This document shows, piece by piece, positions 27,270 through 36,032 of a stretch of DNA of 64,000 bases. The first letter of the stretch is position 1. Each line of letters begins with the position of its first letter. Under the pieces are notes generated by a model that worked only from the letters and a program-made list of their open reading frames with translations, was not told the DNA's origin and did not search any database. Source of the stretch: Candidatus Manganitrophus morganii (GTDB lineage Bacteria; Nitrospirota; Nitrospiria; SBBL01; Manganitrophaceae); NCBI GenBank assembly GCA_021651055.1, contig JAJHOH010000001.1, positions 1,798,001 to 1,862,000 of the forward strand. Reading direction: 5' to 3'. The translations under genes and the position numbers were made by a program.

Positions 27270-28832
27270 CTAGTGCCCGCCCGCCTTCTCCGCCCCAATC
27301 CCCGTATTCGCTCTCACGATCAATTCCGCAAACTTCGCCTCCGCCTGCGGCTCCCGGCTCATCCATGTTCCGATCACCGCACCGAGAAAACCAAGCGGGA
27401 TGCTCAGAATGCCGGGATTATCCAGCGGGAAGATCGGGTCGATTTTCATCACGCTGGGGGAGATCAGGATCAGACCGATGGAGGCGATCAGGCCCGTCGC
27501 CAGTCCGATCACCGCCCCCATTGTATTGAACCGCTTCCAGAAAAGCGACAGGACGATCACCGGCAGGTTCGCCGAGGCGGCCACCGCAAAGGCAAGCCCG
27601 ACCAGAAAAGCGACGTTGGCGGTGGGGCCGAGCAAGATCGCAATGGCAATCGAAACGGCCCCGACCACAAAGGTCGTGATCCGCGCGACACGGACCTCTT
27701 CGCCGTGGCGACGTTCCTTCCCGTGGTGCAGGACGTTGGTATAAAAATCGTGGGCGAACGAGGTTGACGCGCTGATCGTCAGACCGGCGACGACGGCCAA
27801 GATCGTCGCAAAGGCGATCGCCGAGATGAAGGCGAAGAAGATCTCACCGCCGAGCACCTGCGCGAGGATCGGCGCGCTCATGTTGGTGCCGCCGTTCACC
27901 GCGATCCGATCCGGCCCGACGATCGTCGCCGCGCCGAAGCCGAGAAAGGTCGTCAGGATATAAAAAGCGCCGATGATCCCCATCGCCCAGACGACGCTGA
28001 CGCGGGCCGTCTTGGCGTCGGGGACGGTATAAAAACGGACCAGGATGTGCGGCAGCCCGGCCGTGCCGAAAAGAAGCGCCATCCCGAGCGAGATCAGGTC
28101 GAGCGCCCCGTAGGGCGGCTTGAATTTCAACCCCGGCTGAAGAAAGTCTTGCGTCACCGCCACCCCGTTTTTGTCATGATAGGTCACATGAGAGATGGCG
28201 TCGAAAAAGCGGCCAAAGCTGAAATCGAAATGGGCGAGGACGAAAAAGCTCAAGAGAAGCGTCCCCCCCATCAGCAGCACCGCCTTGATGATCTGCACCC
28301 AGGTCGTCGCGAGCATCCCGCCGAAAACGACATAAATAATCATCAACACCCCGACCCCGATGACGGCGGTCTGATAGCTGAGCCCGGAGTCTTTCAACAA
28401 GAGGCTCACCAGCGCCCCGGCGCCGACCATCTGCGCGATCATATAAAAAGTGCTGACGGTCAGGGTGGAGAGCGACGCCATCGCCCGGACCGGGCGCGGG
28501 CTGAGGCGATAGGCGAGGACGTCGGCCATCGTATATTTCCCCGCGTTCCGGAGCGGCTCCGCCACAATCAACAGGACGGTGAGGTAGGCGACTAAAAACC
28601 CGACCGAATACATGAAGCCGTCGTATCCCTGAAACGCAATCATCCCGGCGATTCCGAGGAAGGAAGCGGCGCTCATGTAATCGCCAGCGACGGCAAGCCC
28701 GTTCTGCCAGCCGGTGATCTGGCGATTCGCCGTAAAAAAAGCCGACGCCCCGCTCGACCGCTTGGCCGCCCAATAGGTGATCGCCAGCGTAATTGCGATG
28801 AAGATCAAAAAGAGAAAAAGCGCGGTCGACAT
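27270..28832 (-). CDS. actP: Acetate/monocarboxylate:sodium symporter (SSS family, ActP-like)
   Basis: 520 aa, about 13 helices; SSS motifs include [13 protein letters not shown] (conserved in ActP), [20 protein letters not shown] and SSS-type Na+ site residues. ActP imports acetate and similar short-chain acids with Na+. SD GGAGG overlaps the stop of the upstream DUF485 gene (3-nt gap), so the two are coupled. No acs is seen nearby. Confidence 0.92.
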   Translation of the reverse strand: MSTALFLFLIFIAITLAITYWAAKRSSGASAFFTANRQITGWQNGLAVAGDYMSAASFLGIAGMIAFQGYDGFMYSVGFLVAYLTVLLIVAEPLRNAGKYTMADVLAYRLSPRPVRAMASLSTLTVSTFYMIAQMVGAGALVSLLLKDSGLSYQTAVIGVGVLMIIYVVFGGMLATTWVQIIKAVLLMGGTLLLSFFVLAHFDFSFGRFFDAISHVTYHDKNGVAVTQDFLQPGLKFKPPYGALDLISLGMALLFGTAGLPHILVRFYTVPDAKTARVSVVWAMGIIGAFYILTTFLGFGAATIVGPDRIAVNGGTNMSAPILAQVLGGEIFFAFISAIAFATILAVVAGLTISASTSFAHDFYTNVLHHGKERRHGEEVRVARITTFVVGAVSIAIAILLGPTANVAFLVGLAFAVAASANLPVIVLSLFWKRFNTMGAVIGLATGLIASIGLILISPSVMKIDPIFPLDNPGILSIPLGFLGAVIGTWMSREPQAEAKFAELIVRANTGIGAEKAGGH

Positions 28833-28835
28833 GGT

Positions 28836-29273
28836 CTACCTCCGCCGCTTCTTCAATTTGGCCAGGATCATCCCGATCATCCCATCGAACCGCCCCGCCG
28901 CCCGCATGTAAAGCGCGGCGACGATCCAGGCCATGAAAAACTGGGAGAGGGCAAAGAGATAGGCGAGGTTCACCGCGCCGATGACTTTGGTCTTCATCAA
29001 CCCCGGCGCATAGCCGACCAGGATCGGGAGGGCGAAGTAGTAAACGACGAAGAAAATCGTGGTGGGAAGAATAAACTTCCGCTTGGCGGCGAGCAGCGCT
29101 TTGAACTCCGCCATCGCTGCGACCTTCTCCCAATCGACGACATCGGCCTCTTCATCCGCCGTCCGCTCATGGGGCGGCTTGATGTTGCCCCGCCCGACCG
29201 GGGCAATATCGGTCGCGGCGCCGACCTTGGGCGTCAGATCTTTTGAAGCGGATTTCTTCTTCTTTCCCGCCAC
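28836..29273 (-). CDS. DUF485 membrane protein
   Basis: 145 aa from GTG (AAAGGA 8 nt upstream; a TTG at 29324 is less likely). A charged N-terminus (1-50) precedes two helices (IFFVVYYFALPILVG and FALSQFFMAWIVAALYM). DUF485 proteins are the usual small partner encoded before ActP and may stabilise the symporter. The charged N-terminus is longer than in the about 100-aa E. coli YjcH. Confidence 0.85.
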   Translation of the reverse strand: MAGKKKKSASKDLTPKVGAATDIAPVGRGNIKPPHERTADEEADVVDWEKVAAMAEFKALLAAKRKFILPTTIFFVVYYFALPILVGYAPGLMKTKVIGAVNLAYLFALSQFFMAWIVAALYMRAAGRFDGMIGMILAKLKKRRR

Positions 29274-29390
29274 CTTGCTGTTCCTTTGGACGATTCGTAG
29301 ACAATCGATTCCGGTCAACTTCAAGCAGAATACCGGCCCTCTTCTCCGGCGTCAAGGGATTTGTTTTTCAAGAAGAAACACCGTTTTATG

Positions 29391-29828
29391 TTATGGCTCG
29401 CCGCCCGTATCGCCGACCTCGCTGAATTCCCGCTCGCCGAAGATCGCCGATTCGTGCCGGTACCATTTAAATTCCAGAAGATTGTGCGAGGGGTCTTCCA
29501 GAAAAACGGTGGCATGCTCCAGCCGGGTCCCTTCGAACCGGCGGCGAGGCGCTTGATAAAACCGAAGCCCTTTCGCCTTCGCCCGGTCAACCAGCGCCTG
29601 CCAGGCGCTTTCCTCCTTGAAGATCAGGCCGAAATGCCGCGGGTAGATCCCCTTTTGCCCCTCGGCCGCCGGCGCAAAATGGCCGACCAGTTGATGCCCC
29701 GCCAACTCCAGCGTGATCGCCCTGGACGACTCCCGCCCCAGGGCACAGCCGAGGCCGTCGACATAAAACCGCTTCGCCTCTTCCAGATCGGAAACCGGAA
29801 AGGCGAGATGAAAGATCACCCCCTCCAT
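29391..29828 (-). CDS. VOC-family protein (glyoxalase/dioxygenase-like)
   Basis: 145 aa. Two beta-alpha-beta-beta-beta modules with IFHLAFPVSDLEEAKRFY at the start and LEHATVFLEDPSHNLLEFK near residue 112, giving the typical His/Glu metal ligands. The substrate is unknown (lactoylglutathione, fosfomycin or aromatic ring types all share the fold). Same strand as the DUF485 gene, 117 nt upstream of it. Confidence 0.85.
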   Translation of the reverse strand: MEGVIFHLAFPVSDLEEAKRFYVDGLGCALGRESSRAITLELAGHQLVGHFAPAAEGQKGIYPRHFGLIFKEESAWQALVDRAKAKGLRFYQAPRRRFEGTRLEHATVFLEDPSHNLLEFKWYRHESAIFGEREFSEVGDTGGEP

Positions 29829-29976
29829 CGATCAGCCCCCTTCTTCAATCTCGTTCGTTAGCAGCAGGATAGCGATTCGGAGGGACCGGCGTCAAGCACG
29901 TTTAAGAAAACCGATTGTTCCCCGCTTTCAGACCGAAAAAACATAATAAAAATAAGGTGATTCAAATCACATTTGC

Positions 29977-30005
29977 TTGATCCTTTCGATTTCCCTTGTT
30001 ATCAT
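29977..30005 (+). promoter_or_regulatory. Promoter of the SDR gene
   Basis: TTGATC (29977-29982), 17-nt spacer, TATCAT (30000-30005), about 28 nt before the ATG. Confidence 0.5.
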
Positions 30006-30033
30006 CGAGCACCCATTCCCCTCGGGAGCATCG

Positions 30034-31029
30034 ATGCGGTACTTCATCACCGGCGCAACCGGCTTTGTCGGCGGCGCGATCGCGCGTCAACTGGCGGCGG
30101 CGGGACACCAGGTCACAGCGCTTGTCCGCCGCCCCGCCCAAGCGCACGACCTCGCCCGCCTCGGCATCGCGCTCCATCCCGGGGACATCACCGACAAAGA
30201 GAGCATGCGCGCCCCGATGACCGGCGCCGACGGGATCTTTCATGTGGCCGGGTGGTACAAGATCGGCTCCAAAACACCCGTCTTGGGAAAGAAAATCAAT
30301 GTCGATGGAACGCGAAATGTCCTCGAGTTAATGAGGGAGCTCCGTATTCCGAGAGGGGTCTACACCAGCACCCTGCTCGTCTTCTCGGATACCCGGGAAA
30401 AGCTCGTGGATGAGGCGACCCATTATGAAGGTCCATGGCTTTCGGAATATGAGCGAACCAAGTGGATAGCCCACACTCAAATCGCCGAGCCGATGATGAA
30501 AGAAGGGTTGCCGTTGATGATTACGCTCCCCGGCCTGGTTTACGGTCCGGGCGACACCAGCTCCGTCCGGAATCTCCTCATCCAATATTTGAAAGGACAG
30601 CTCCCGATCTCGCCTCAGAAAACGGCTTACGCTTGGGGACACATCGAAGATATCGCCAAAGGCCATCTCCTCGCCATGGAGAAGGGACGGCCCGGGGAGA
30701 GCTACATTCTCGCCGGGCCGATACACACCTTGCAAGGAGCCTTGGCGATTGCCGAACAAATTACCGGTATCAAAGCCCCGCGGCTTCACCCCTCGCCGGC
30801 GCTCCTGCGCGGTCTTTCTCAAATCGTACGCTGGCTCGAACCGATCCTTCCTCTTCCCGAATTTTATCGGTCCGAGAGCATTCGCGCCATCGCCGGGGTG
30901 ACCTATATCGGAAGCAGCAAAAAGGCCCAACGGGAGCTTGGCTTCGCGGCGCGGCCGCTGGAGGAGGGGCTTTGCGAGACACTCCTTCATGAAATGAGAC
31001 TCTTGGGAGTCCGATCCAAGAAGATTTGA
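30034..31029 (+). CDS. NAD-dependent epimerase/dehydratase (extended SDR)
   Basis: 331 aa. Rossmann motif ITGATGFVGGAIARQL at the N-terminus and catalytic YERTK near residue 136. Relatives act on sugar nucleotides, dihydroflavonol-like or hopanoid-type substrates; none can be chosen. GGGAG 5 nt before the ATG supports this start over one further upstream. Confidence 0.86.
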   Translation: MRYFITGATGFVGGAIARQLAAAGHQVTALVRRPAQAHDLARLGIALHPGDITDKESMRAPMTGADGIFHVAGWYKIGSKTPVLGKKINVDGTRNVLELMRELRIPRGVYTSTLLVFSDTREKLVDEATHYEGPWLSEYERTKWIAHTQIAEPMMKEGLPLMITLPGLVYGPGDTSSVRNLLIQYLKGQLPISPQKTAYAWGHIEDIAKGHLLAMEKGRPGESYILAGPIHTLQGALAIAEQITGIKAPRLHPSPALLRGLSQIVRWLEPILPLPEFYRSESIRAIAGVTYIGSSKKAQRELGFAARPLEEGLCETLLHEMRLLGVRSKKI

Positions 31030-31099
31030 CCGGACGAGGGGATAACCTTAATTCGGGCTGAAATCACACCTAGAAAGCCGGAATGTCTCATTCCTCACT

Positions 31100-31127
31100 T
31101 TGTCCGATCTGTGCTTGCAGCTATAAT
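31100..31127 (+). promoter_or_regulatory. Promoter of mreB
   Basis: TTGTCC (31100-31105), 16-nt spacer, TATAAT (31122-31127). Confidence 0.6.
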
Positions 31128-31132
31128 GACCT

Positions 31133-31156
31133 GTTCCGGATTCCCGGAACGTTTTT
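31133..31156 (+). terminator. Hairpin plus T-run at the very start of the mreB transcript
   Basis: Stem GTTCCGG/CCGGAAC, loop ATTC, then GTTTTT. It lies just 6 nt after the -10, so it would form in the first 25 nt of RNA. It could be an attenuator or a 5' stabilising stem. Confidence 0.45.
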
Positions 31157-31170
31157 GAGAGAGGAAAAAC

Positions 31171-32220
31171 ATGACGCGTTTTAACAGACGGGCTCCCTGG
31201 TCGCGCCCATATGGCGCGGCGGACATCTCGATCGATTTGGGAACGGCGAACACCCTCGTTTACATTCGGGGGCGCGGGATTGTCCTCAATGAGCCGTCGG
31301 TGGTGGCGGTCCGAGAGGTCGCCGGCGGAAAACAAGAGGTCGTCGCCGTCGGACTGGAGGCGAAAGCGCTCGTCGGGAAAACGCCTCATTCGATCACCAC
31401 CATCCGCCCGATCAAAGAGGGGGTGATCGCCGATTACGATCTTGCCAAGGAGATGTTGGAGCATTTCATCCGCCGGTCCCGGCGGCCGTGGCAACTCGCG
31501 AAGCCCTCTATTGTCGTCACCCTTCCTCACGGCGTGACCGAAATCGAGAAGCGGGCCGTCGAAGAGGCCGGTTATTCGATCGGCGCAAAAAGGATCCTTC
31601 TGATTAAAGAGCCGATCGCGGCGGCGATCGGCGCCGGTCTTCCGGTGCTGGAACCGATCGGGAACATGCTCGTCGACATCGGCGGCGGGACGACGGAGGT
31701 GGCGGTCCTCTCCCTCGCCGGCATCGTCTACTGCCATTCGGTTCGGGTCGGCGGGGACGCGATGGATGAGAAGATCATCGAGATGGTGAAGCGGAAGCAT
31801 CGCCTCTATATCGGCGAGCAGACCGCGGAGAAGGTCAAGATCGCCCTCGGGAGCGCCTGCTCCGACGGCACCGTCTACCGGGCGCGCATCAAGGGGCGCG
31901 ATTCGGTCTCCGGCCTTCCGAAAATCGTGGAGGTCACCTCGGAAGAGATCGCGGAGGCGATCGCCGTCCCCCTGCGCGCCGTCGTCAATGCGATTAAAAC
32001 GGCCCTCGCAAACACCCCCCCCGCGCTGGCGGGCGACATCGTCGAGCGGGGAATCATCATGACCGGCGGCGGCGCCCTCATCCGAAACATGGATATTCGT
32101 CTTCAGCGCGAAACAGGGCTCCCGATCCTCATCGACAAGGACGCCCTGCTAAGCGTCGCCCTCGGGGGCGGCAAAGCGATCGAGGATCCGGAGCTGCTCG
32201 AAGCGATCTCCAACAGCTGA
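31171..32220 (+). CDS. mreB: Rod-shape-determining actin homologue MreB
   Basis: 349 aa. Phosphate-1 loop ISIDLGTANTLVYIRG, phosphate-2 LVDIGGGTTEVAVL and adenosine loop MTGGGALIRNMD are intact. It forms membrane-associated filaments guiding cell-wall synthesis. mreC/mreD do not follow; the next gene is convergent, with a 4-nt gap. A second MreB/Mbl paralogue elsewhere is possible. SD AGAGAGG upstream of the ATG. Confidence 0.95.
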   Translation: MTRFNRRAPWSRPYGAADISIDLGTANTLVYIRGRGIVLNEPSVVAVREVAGGKQEVVAVGLEAKALVGKTPHSITTIRPIKEGVIADYDLAKEMLEHFIRRSRRPWQLAKPSIVVTLPHGVTEIEKRAVEEAGYSIGAKRILLIKEPIAAAIGAGLPVLEPIGNMLVDIGGGTTEVAVLSLAGIVYCHSVRVGGDAMDEKIIEMVKRKHRLYIGEQTAEKVKIALGSACSDGTVYRARIKGRDSVSGLPKIVEVTSEEIAEAIAVPLRAVVNAIKTALANTPPALAGDIVERGIIMTGGGALIRNMDIRLQRETGLPILIDKDALLSVALGGGKAIEDPELLEAISNS

Positions 32221-32224
32221 GCGC

Positions 32225-32662
32225 CTACTTCAAGCTCCTCTCGTAGAGAACCGCCTGCCAGGCCTCTTCTTCGCTGATCAGGCCGGTGTTAACGGCGGCG
32301 ATCATTCCGGTGCCGGGAATTCCATTCTTCACCGCCCAGAACATCTCCCCCGCCGACTTGCATTGCTTGAATTGCGGATTGGTAAAATTCCGGGGCGAAG
32401 GGTTCAAGGAGGCCGCCAACGGTCCATCTCCTTTCCCCGCCGGCCCATGGCAGCCGGCGCAGGCCCCTTTCCCATTGTAGATCTCTTTTCCTTTTTGAAT
32501 CGTCTCCGGCGTTTCGGGAACCGGAGGCTTCATCCCCTTAAACTGCGGCAGCTCGCCCGCCGGCGCCCGCGGGGCGCAGGGATCTTTCTCGGCGGCGTCG
32601 GTGAACTCGGTCGTTACGGCCAGGAGAGTGATGAAAATAAATGTTGCGGTCAGATGTCGCAT
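32225..32662 (-). CDS. Exported mono-heme c-type cytochrome
   Basis: 145 aa. Signal peptide 1-24. One heme site CAGCH in GACAGCHGPAGKGDGPL, with candidate axial Met residues downstream (GTGMIAAV; AGEMFWAV). A small soluble periplasmic electron carrier, usually in respiratory or oxidase modules, though no partner oxidase is next to it. SD AGGAGG 7 nt before ATG. Confidence 0.88.
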   Translation of the reverse strand: MRHLTATFIFITLLAVTTEFTDAAEKDPCAPRAPAGELPQFKGMKPPVPETPETIQKGKEIYNGKGACAGCHGPAGKGDGPLAASLNPSPRNFTNPQFKQCKSAGEMFWAVKNGIPGTGMIAAVNTGLISEEEAWQAVLYERSLK

Positions 32663-32718
32663 TGGGTTTCCTCCTTACAACAAGTGGGATGAATCAGTGG
32701 CGCTTGGCAATCTCGACC

Positions 32719-32753
32719 CGCTTCCGTCGGACCAATGTTTGACCGACGGAGCG
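32719..32753. repeat. Inverted repeat upstream of the cytochrome gene
   Basis: CGCTTCCGTCGG and CCGACGGAGCG around a 12-nt centre; 8 bp perfect core. It lies about 60 nt upstream of the cytochrome start, so operator or hairpin is possible. Confidence 0.4.
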
Positions 32754-32870
32754 GCGAGGGAGGATCTCAGGGATATCTCGGTTTTCTTTGTGGGAAATTT
32801 TGAATGAAACGATGCTAAGAATATTTTAGCGGATTGGGCTGGAGGGGATCAAGGGAAGGAGTCCGGCTGC

Positions 32871-32906
32871 AGGGGCGCGGCGCTGCCTCGGCCTGGGTCG
32901 GCCCCT
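32871..32906. repeat. GGGGC...GCCCC element between cytochrome c and a hypothetical gene
   Basis: AGGGGC (32871-32876) and GCCCCT (32901-32906), followed by ACACC. Looser than the other copies but with the same GCCCCTAC end. Confidence 0.4.
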
Positions 32907-32912
32907 ACACCC

Positions 32913-33275
32913 TCACCCGCCGCGCAGCAGCGCCACCAGATCGCTCACCGTTTTGGCGCGTATTTCCAGCTCCGGGAGCATCCGCTTTGCGTCTTTCACC
33001 GCGGCGCCCCAGGTTTCCGGATGGCCGGCCTCCTGGCGAATCCGCGAGACCTCTTTTTCGATCTGCTCTATGTTTTGTTTCACGACGTGGTTCTTCGCGA
33101 GGGGAACCGCCAAATGATCTCGGAGCTGATCGAGCTGCCGGTTGAGAAGATCTTCCGGCAATTCGACCGGCCCCTCCGGGTTGATCACCGTCCGGAGCGC
33201 CTGCGCGAGATAAGCGTAATACATTCCGATCTGCATCGCCGCTTTCAGCCCCATCTCCTGTCGATCTTCGGTCAT
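32913..33275 (-). CDS. Conserved-looking small helical protein of unknown function
   Basis: 120 aa from ATG 33275 (AAGGAG at proper spacing; the GTG one codon upstream is too close to it). No signal peptide, no membrane segment. Sequence is amphipathic and helical throughout, with Glu/Lys/Gln-rich segments (LNRQLDQLRDHLAVPLAKNH). No family recognised. Next to the S1/P1 nuclease gene on the same strand (gap 23 nt). Confidence 0.6.
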   Translation of the reverse strand: MTEDRQEMGLKAAMQIGMYYAYLAQALRTVINPEGPVELPEDLLNRQLDQLRDHLAVPLAKNHVVKQNIEQIEKEVSRIRQEAGHPETWGAAVKDAKRMLPELEIRAKTVSDLVALLRGG

Positions 33276-33298
33276 CACCGCTCCTTTTTATTTTCCTT

Positions 33299-34153
33299 TT
33301 ATTTTCCGGTTTGGAACGCCTCGTTCAACACCCGCGCCAGCCGAACGCCGGCCTTGGCGAGAAGCGCGTCCATCACCGGACGACTCTTTTCAAGATAGTT
33401 CTTGGAAAGTCTTCGATTCTTCGGGAGGCGATACGCCACGTCGACCGCGGCGCGATGGGCCTCCAGCGCCCAATCGACCACCGTCCCTTTTCGGAGATCC
33501 ACGATGGACCGTTTCTTCAGCCACACCTGAAGATGCGCGACGTAGGCCGCCTCGCGCAAGCCGGTTTGATCGATCAGACCCGAATCCCAAACCGTGTGGA
33601 GGTTCCACGGCCTCTCACTGAAAGGATAAATTTTCTCTCCGAAAAAGATGACCTGCACATCGTTCCCGCCGCGGTCTCCCCGGTCGGCCGCGTGGAGCGG
33701 CTGGTGGAGATCGGCGATGAAGTGGACGAGAAATTTTAACGCTTCGGCCCGCTCTTCCGCAGGACGATCCCGATCGGAAAGAATCCGCCGGAACCGCTCG
33801 ACGGCGCCGATCACACATTCTCCCCCGGCGCAGTCCCGCTTCGGATCATAGCCCGATGCTTTGAATGGGATATCGACGAAATGCCAGGGGGCGGTCTCGG
33901 GGCGGTCCCCCCGAATCCGGTCGGCCCAGTCTGAGACCGATGCAAGGGAGGCCTCTCCGATCAACACCCGGATCTCTCTGCGCGCCTGCTCCCCCAGTAA
34001 GCGCTCCGCCACATCGGCGACGATCCGATGCCCCGTCTCGCCCCAGGCATAAAGAGCATGGGGAAAAAGGAGAAAAAGAAAGGAGAGGAAAAAGAGAATC
34101 GGTCGGCTTCGATGCCCCCGCGAGCCAGCCTGCGGTTTACATCTGCTCGACAA
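33299..34153 (-). CDS. Secreted S1/P1-type nuclease
   Basis: 284 aa. The signal peptide (LFFLSFLFLLFPHALYA) ends just before a Trp that starts the mature protein WGETGHRIVA, as in P1 nuclease, whose N-terminal Trp ligates zinc. Other ligand motifs are SDWADRIR, WHFVDI, HFIADLHQPLHAADRGDRGGN and NLHTVWDSGL. It cleaves single-stranded DNA/RNA with three Zn ions. No ATG fits; TTG 34153 with AAGG at 6 nt is chosen, overlapping the upstream stop by 17 nt. Confidence 0.88.
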   Translation of the reverse strand: MSSRCKPQAGSRGHRSRPILFFLSFLFLLFPHALYAWGETGHRIVADVAERLLGEQARREIRVLIGEASLASVSDWADRIRGDRPETAPWHFVDIPFKASGYDPKRDCAGGECVIGAVERFRRILSDRDRPAEERAEALKFLVHFIADLHQPLHAADRGDRGGNDVQVIFFGEKIYPFSERPWNLHTVWDSGLIDQTGLREAAYVAHLQVWLKKRSIVDLRKGTVVDWALEAHRAAVDVAYRLPKNRRLSKNYLEKSRPVMDALLAKAGVRLARVLNEAFQTGK

Positions 34154-35036
34154 CGTAGCCCTTCTTCCGAAGAAGATCGATGATGCTCCCTTTGCCGACG
34201 AGATGCCCGGCACCGACGACCACGAAAGTTCTGTTTTTTGCTTTGAGGAACTCCTCAATCCGGGAGGACATCTGAGCGTTCCGCTCATAGATCAGCTTAT
34301 CGTAAACCGGCGTTAATTCCGGCTCGTCGGTCATGCTCTGGAAGATCAACGCCTCGATCGCACTCCCATCCCCCGCTTGCCATCCCTTCATGATCGAATC
34401 CATCTGCTCGGCAAGCAGGTCCATATCGGAGAGGGTGTAGCGGAGAAAAAGCTCCTGGAGGCGATCGGAGAAGCTATCGAAGAGGCTCACCTGATATTCC
34501 ACCGTTTCGAACGCCGTGATCTGCTTTTTCCCCTTGGCCCGGGTGAGAAAATGGTCATCGATCCCATATTTTTTGTCGAACCCCAGACGCTGCAGCTCGA
34601 CCGATTGAAGCATGACCGCCAGGACCCACGGCTTGAACCGCTTGAACGGCTCCATCGGCATGCCGGCCTCTTGAAACTTCTTCTCCACCAGCGCGTAGGT
34701 CTCCGTTGAAATCTTCCGGTCGAGCGTTTCCGGCGGAGGATACGACCCATACTGCATAAAAAGGGACTGAAGCCGGCTCATATCGAATTCGTCGGGGTCC
34801 ACTTCGACCACCAGCGTGTCGGATTGGTCGAAAGCCGCTTCGATGGAAGGGTGGAGCGGATAGAGCTCCGGCTTGGCGACATGGATGGAGCCGAGGAGGT
34901 AAACCGCGGCGGTCTCCGACCGGACCGACCAGAGAAAGCTCTTCTGAGCGGAGGGGGCCTCTTTCGGCGCGGAGGCGCAGGAGAATTGAAAGAAACAGAA
35001 GAGTAAAAAAACAGCGCGCTTCATGATGATCTTCAC
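34137..35036 (-). CDS. TraB/GumN (Tiki-like) family exported protein
   Basis: 299 aa from GTG (AGAGG 6 nt upstream). Signal sequence with a Cys (FQFSCAS). The two TraB GxxH boxes are present: YLLGSIHVAKPEL near residue 49 and VVGAGHLVGKGS near the C-terminus. The fold is an erythromycin-esterase/Tiki-type metalloprotease scaffold; bacterial substrates are unknown. It overlaps the S1/P1 gene downstream by translational coupling. Confidence 0.88.
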   Translation of the reverse strand: MKIIMKRAVFLLFCFFQFSCASAPKEAPSAQKSFLWSVRSETAAVYLLGSIHVAKPELYPLHPSIEAAFDQSDTLVVEVDPDEFDMSRLQSLFMQYGSYPPPETLDRKISTETYALVEKKFQEAGMPMEPFKRFKPWVLAVMLQSVELQRLGFDKKYGIDDHFLTRAKGKKQITAFETVEYQVSLFDSFSDRLQELFLRYTLSDMDLLAEQMDSIMKGWQAGDGSAIEALIFQSMTDEPELTPVYDKLIYERNAQMSSRIEEFLKAKNRTFVVVGAGHLVGKGSIIDLLRKKGYVVEQM

Positions 35037-35082
35037 AGTGATCCTCTTTCTGTAAGCCCTCTGATCGGCCGCTGCAGAAAAC

Positions 35083-35922
35083 TTATTTCACGACAAAATC
35101 GAGCGTCATCCCCCGCTTGAAGTGAAACTCCCCCTTCTCGTCCGGGAAGAAACAGATCAGCCCATAATGGCCCGGGATAAAATTCGCCTCAAAATAGACA
35201 TCCATCCCCTTTTCAATCCCGACCACCCCGCCGATGAACTTGCCGGGAGGCAGCCCCCCCGCGGCCGGATCGAAATTTCCGAAATCGGCCGCCTTCTTTC
35301 CGGGGGCGACATGCAGCAAAACCAGCTCATGCGGCATCGTTCCGTTGTTGATAACTTTGACGGTATGCTTTCCGGCCGTGATCGGCTTGGAAAGGGAGAA
35401 ATTGAAATCATTCAGGGTCACGGTGAAATCGGCCTTCGGCTCCGGGACCTTGGCCGGAGGGGCCGTGACCGTCAGCGGCTGGGTCATCCCGTGGGTGAGA
35501 TGCAAGACCCCTTTTGGATCGGGGATCAGACAAGTGATCAAATAATGACCCGGCTCCAGATCCATGATCGCGGTCGCCCGGCCGCCGGGGATAACCGCGT
35601 TCGGCCCCCCGACAAACTTAACCCATCCCGGCATCGGACCATTCGGATTCTGTTTCATTCCGGCGACGAAATCGTCCGCCGTTTTCCCATCCAGGAGCCG
35701 AATCAGTTGGGCATGGTGGATATCCTTCCCCTCATTGTTGATCTGGAATTTGACCACCCCTCCTTGAATGCTGTCAGGCCCCTTGAAGCCGAAATCAAAC
35801 GCATCAAAGGTCACCGTGTTCTCTCCCGGCGTGCCCTTTGCGTGCACAACAAGCGGTTGAGCCGTCAGCGCGAGCGCCGCCACGGCAAAGCTCCATGCCA
35901 CGACCTGTCGCAATAAATTCAT
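35083..35922 (-). CDS. Exported tandem cupredoxin-like protein
   Basis: 279 aa with a Sec signal (1-28). Two repeats of about 115 residues. Repeat 1 has DIHHAQLIRL and GHYLITCLIPDPKG then HLTHGM; repeat 2 has MPHELVLLH and GHYGLICFFPDEKG then HFKRGM. Each holds a His upstream and a Cys-x-His-x-Met set compatible with a type-1 copper site. The Cu+ ATPase gene lies 110 nt upstream on the same strand, suggesting periplasmic copper delivery or electron transfer. Start with AGGAG 11 nt upstream. Confidence 0.8.
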   Translation of the reverse strand: MNLLRQVVAWSFAVAALALTAQPLVVHAKGTPGENTVTFDAFDFGFKGPDSIQGGVVKFQINNEGKDIHHAQLIRLLDGKTADDFVAGMKQNPNGPMPGWVKFVGGPNAVIPGGRATAIMDLEPGHYLITCLIPDPKGVLHLTHGMTQPLTVTAPPAKVPEPKADFTVTLNDFNFSLSKPITAGKHTVKVINNGTMPHELVLLHVAPGKKAADFGNFDPAAGGLPPGKFIGGVVGIEKGMDVYFEANFIPGHYGLICFFPDEKGEFHFKRGMTLDFVVK

Positions 35923-36032
35923 CTTTGGTTTTTCTCCTGTCATAAAAATGGCCCCGTGACGTGAATAGAACAGAGGTGAATTGATTATAAGGATTCGTAA
36001 AATGAAAGGAAAGGGAAAATCTTTTCTCCCGT

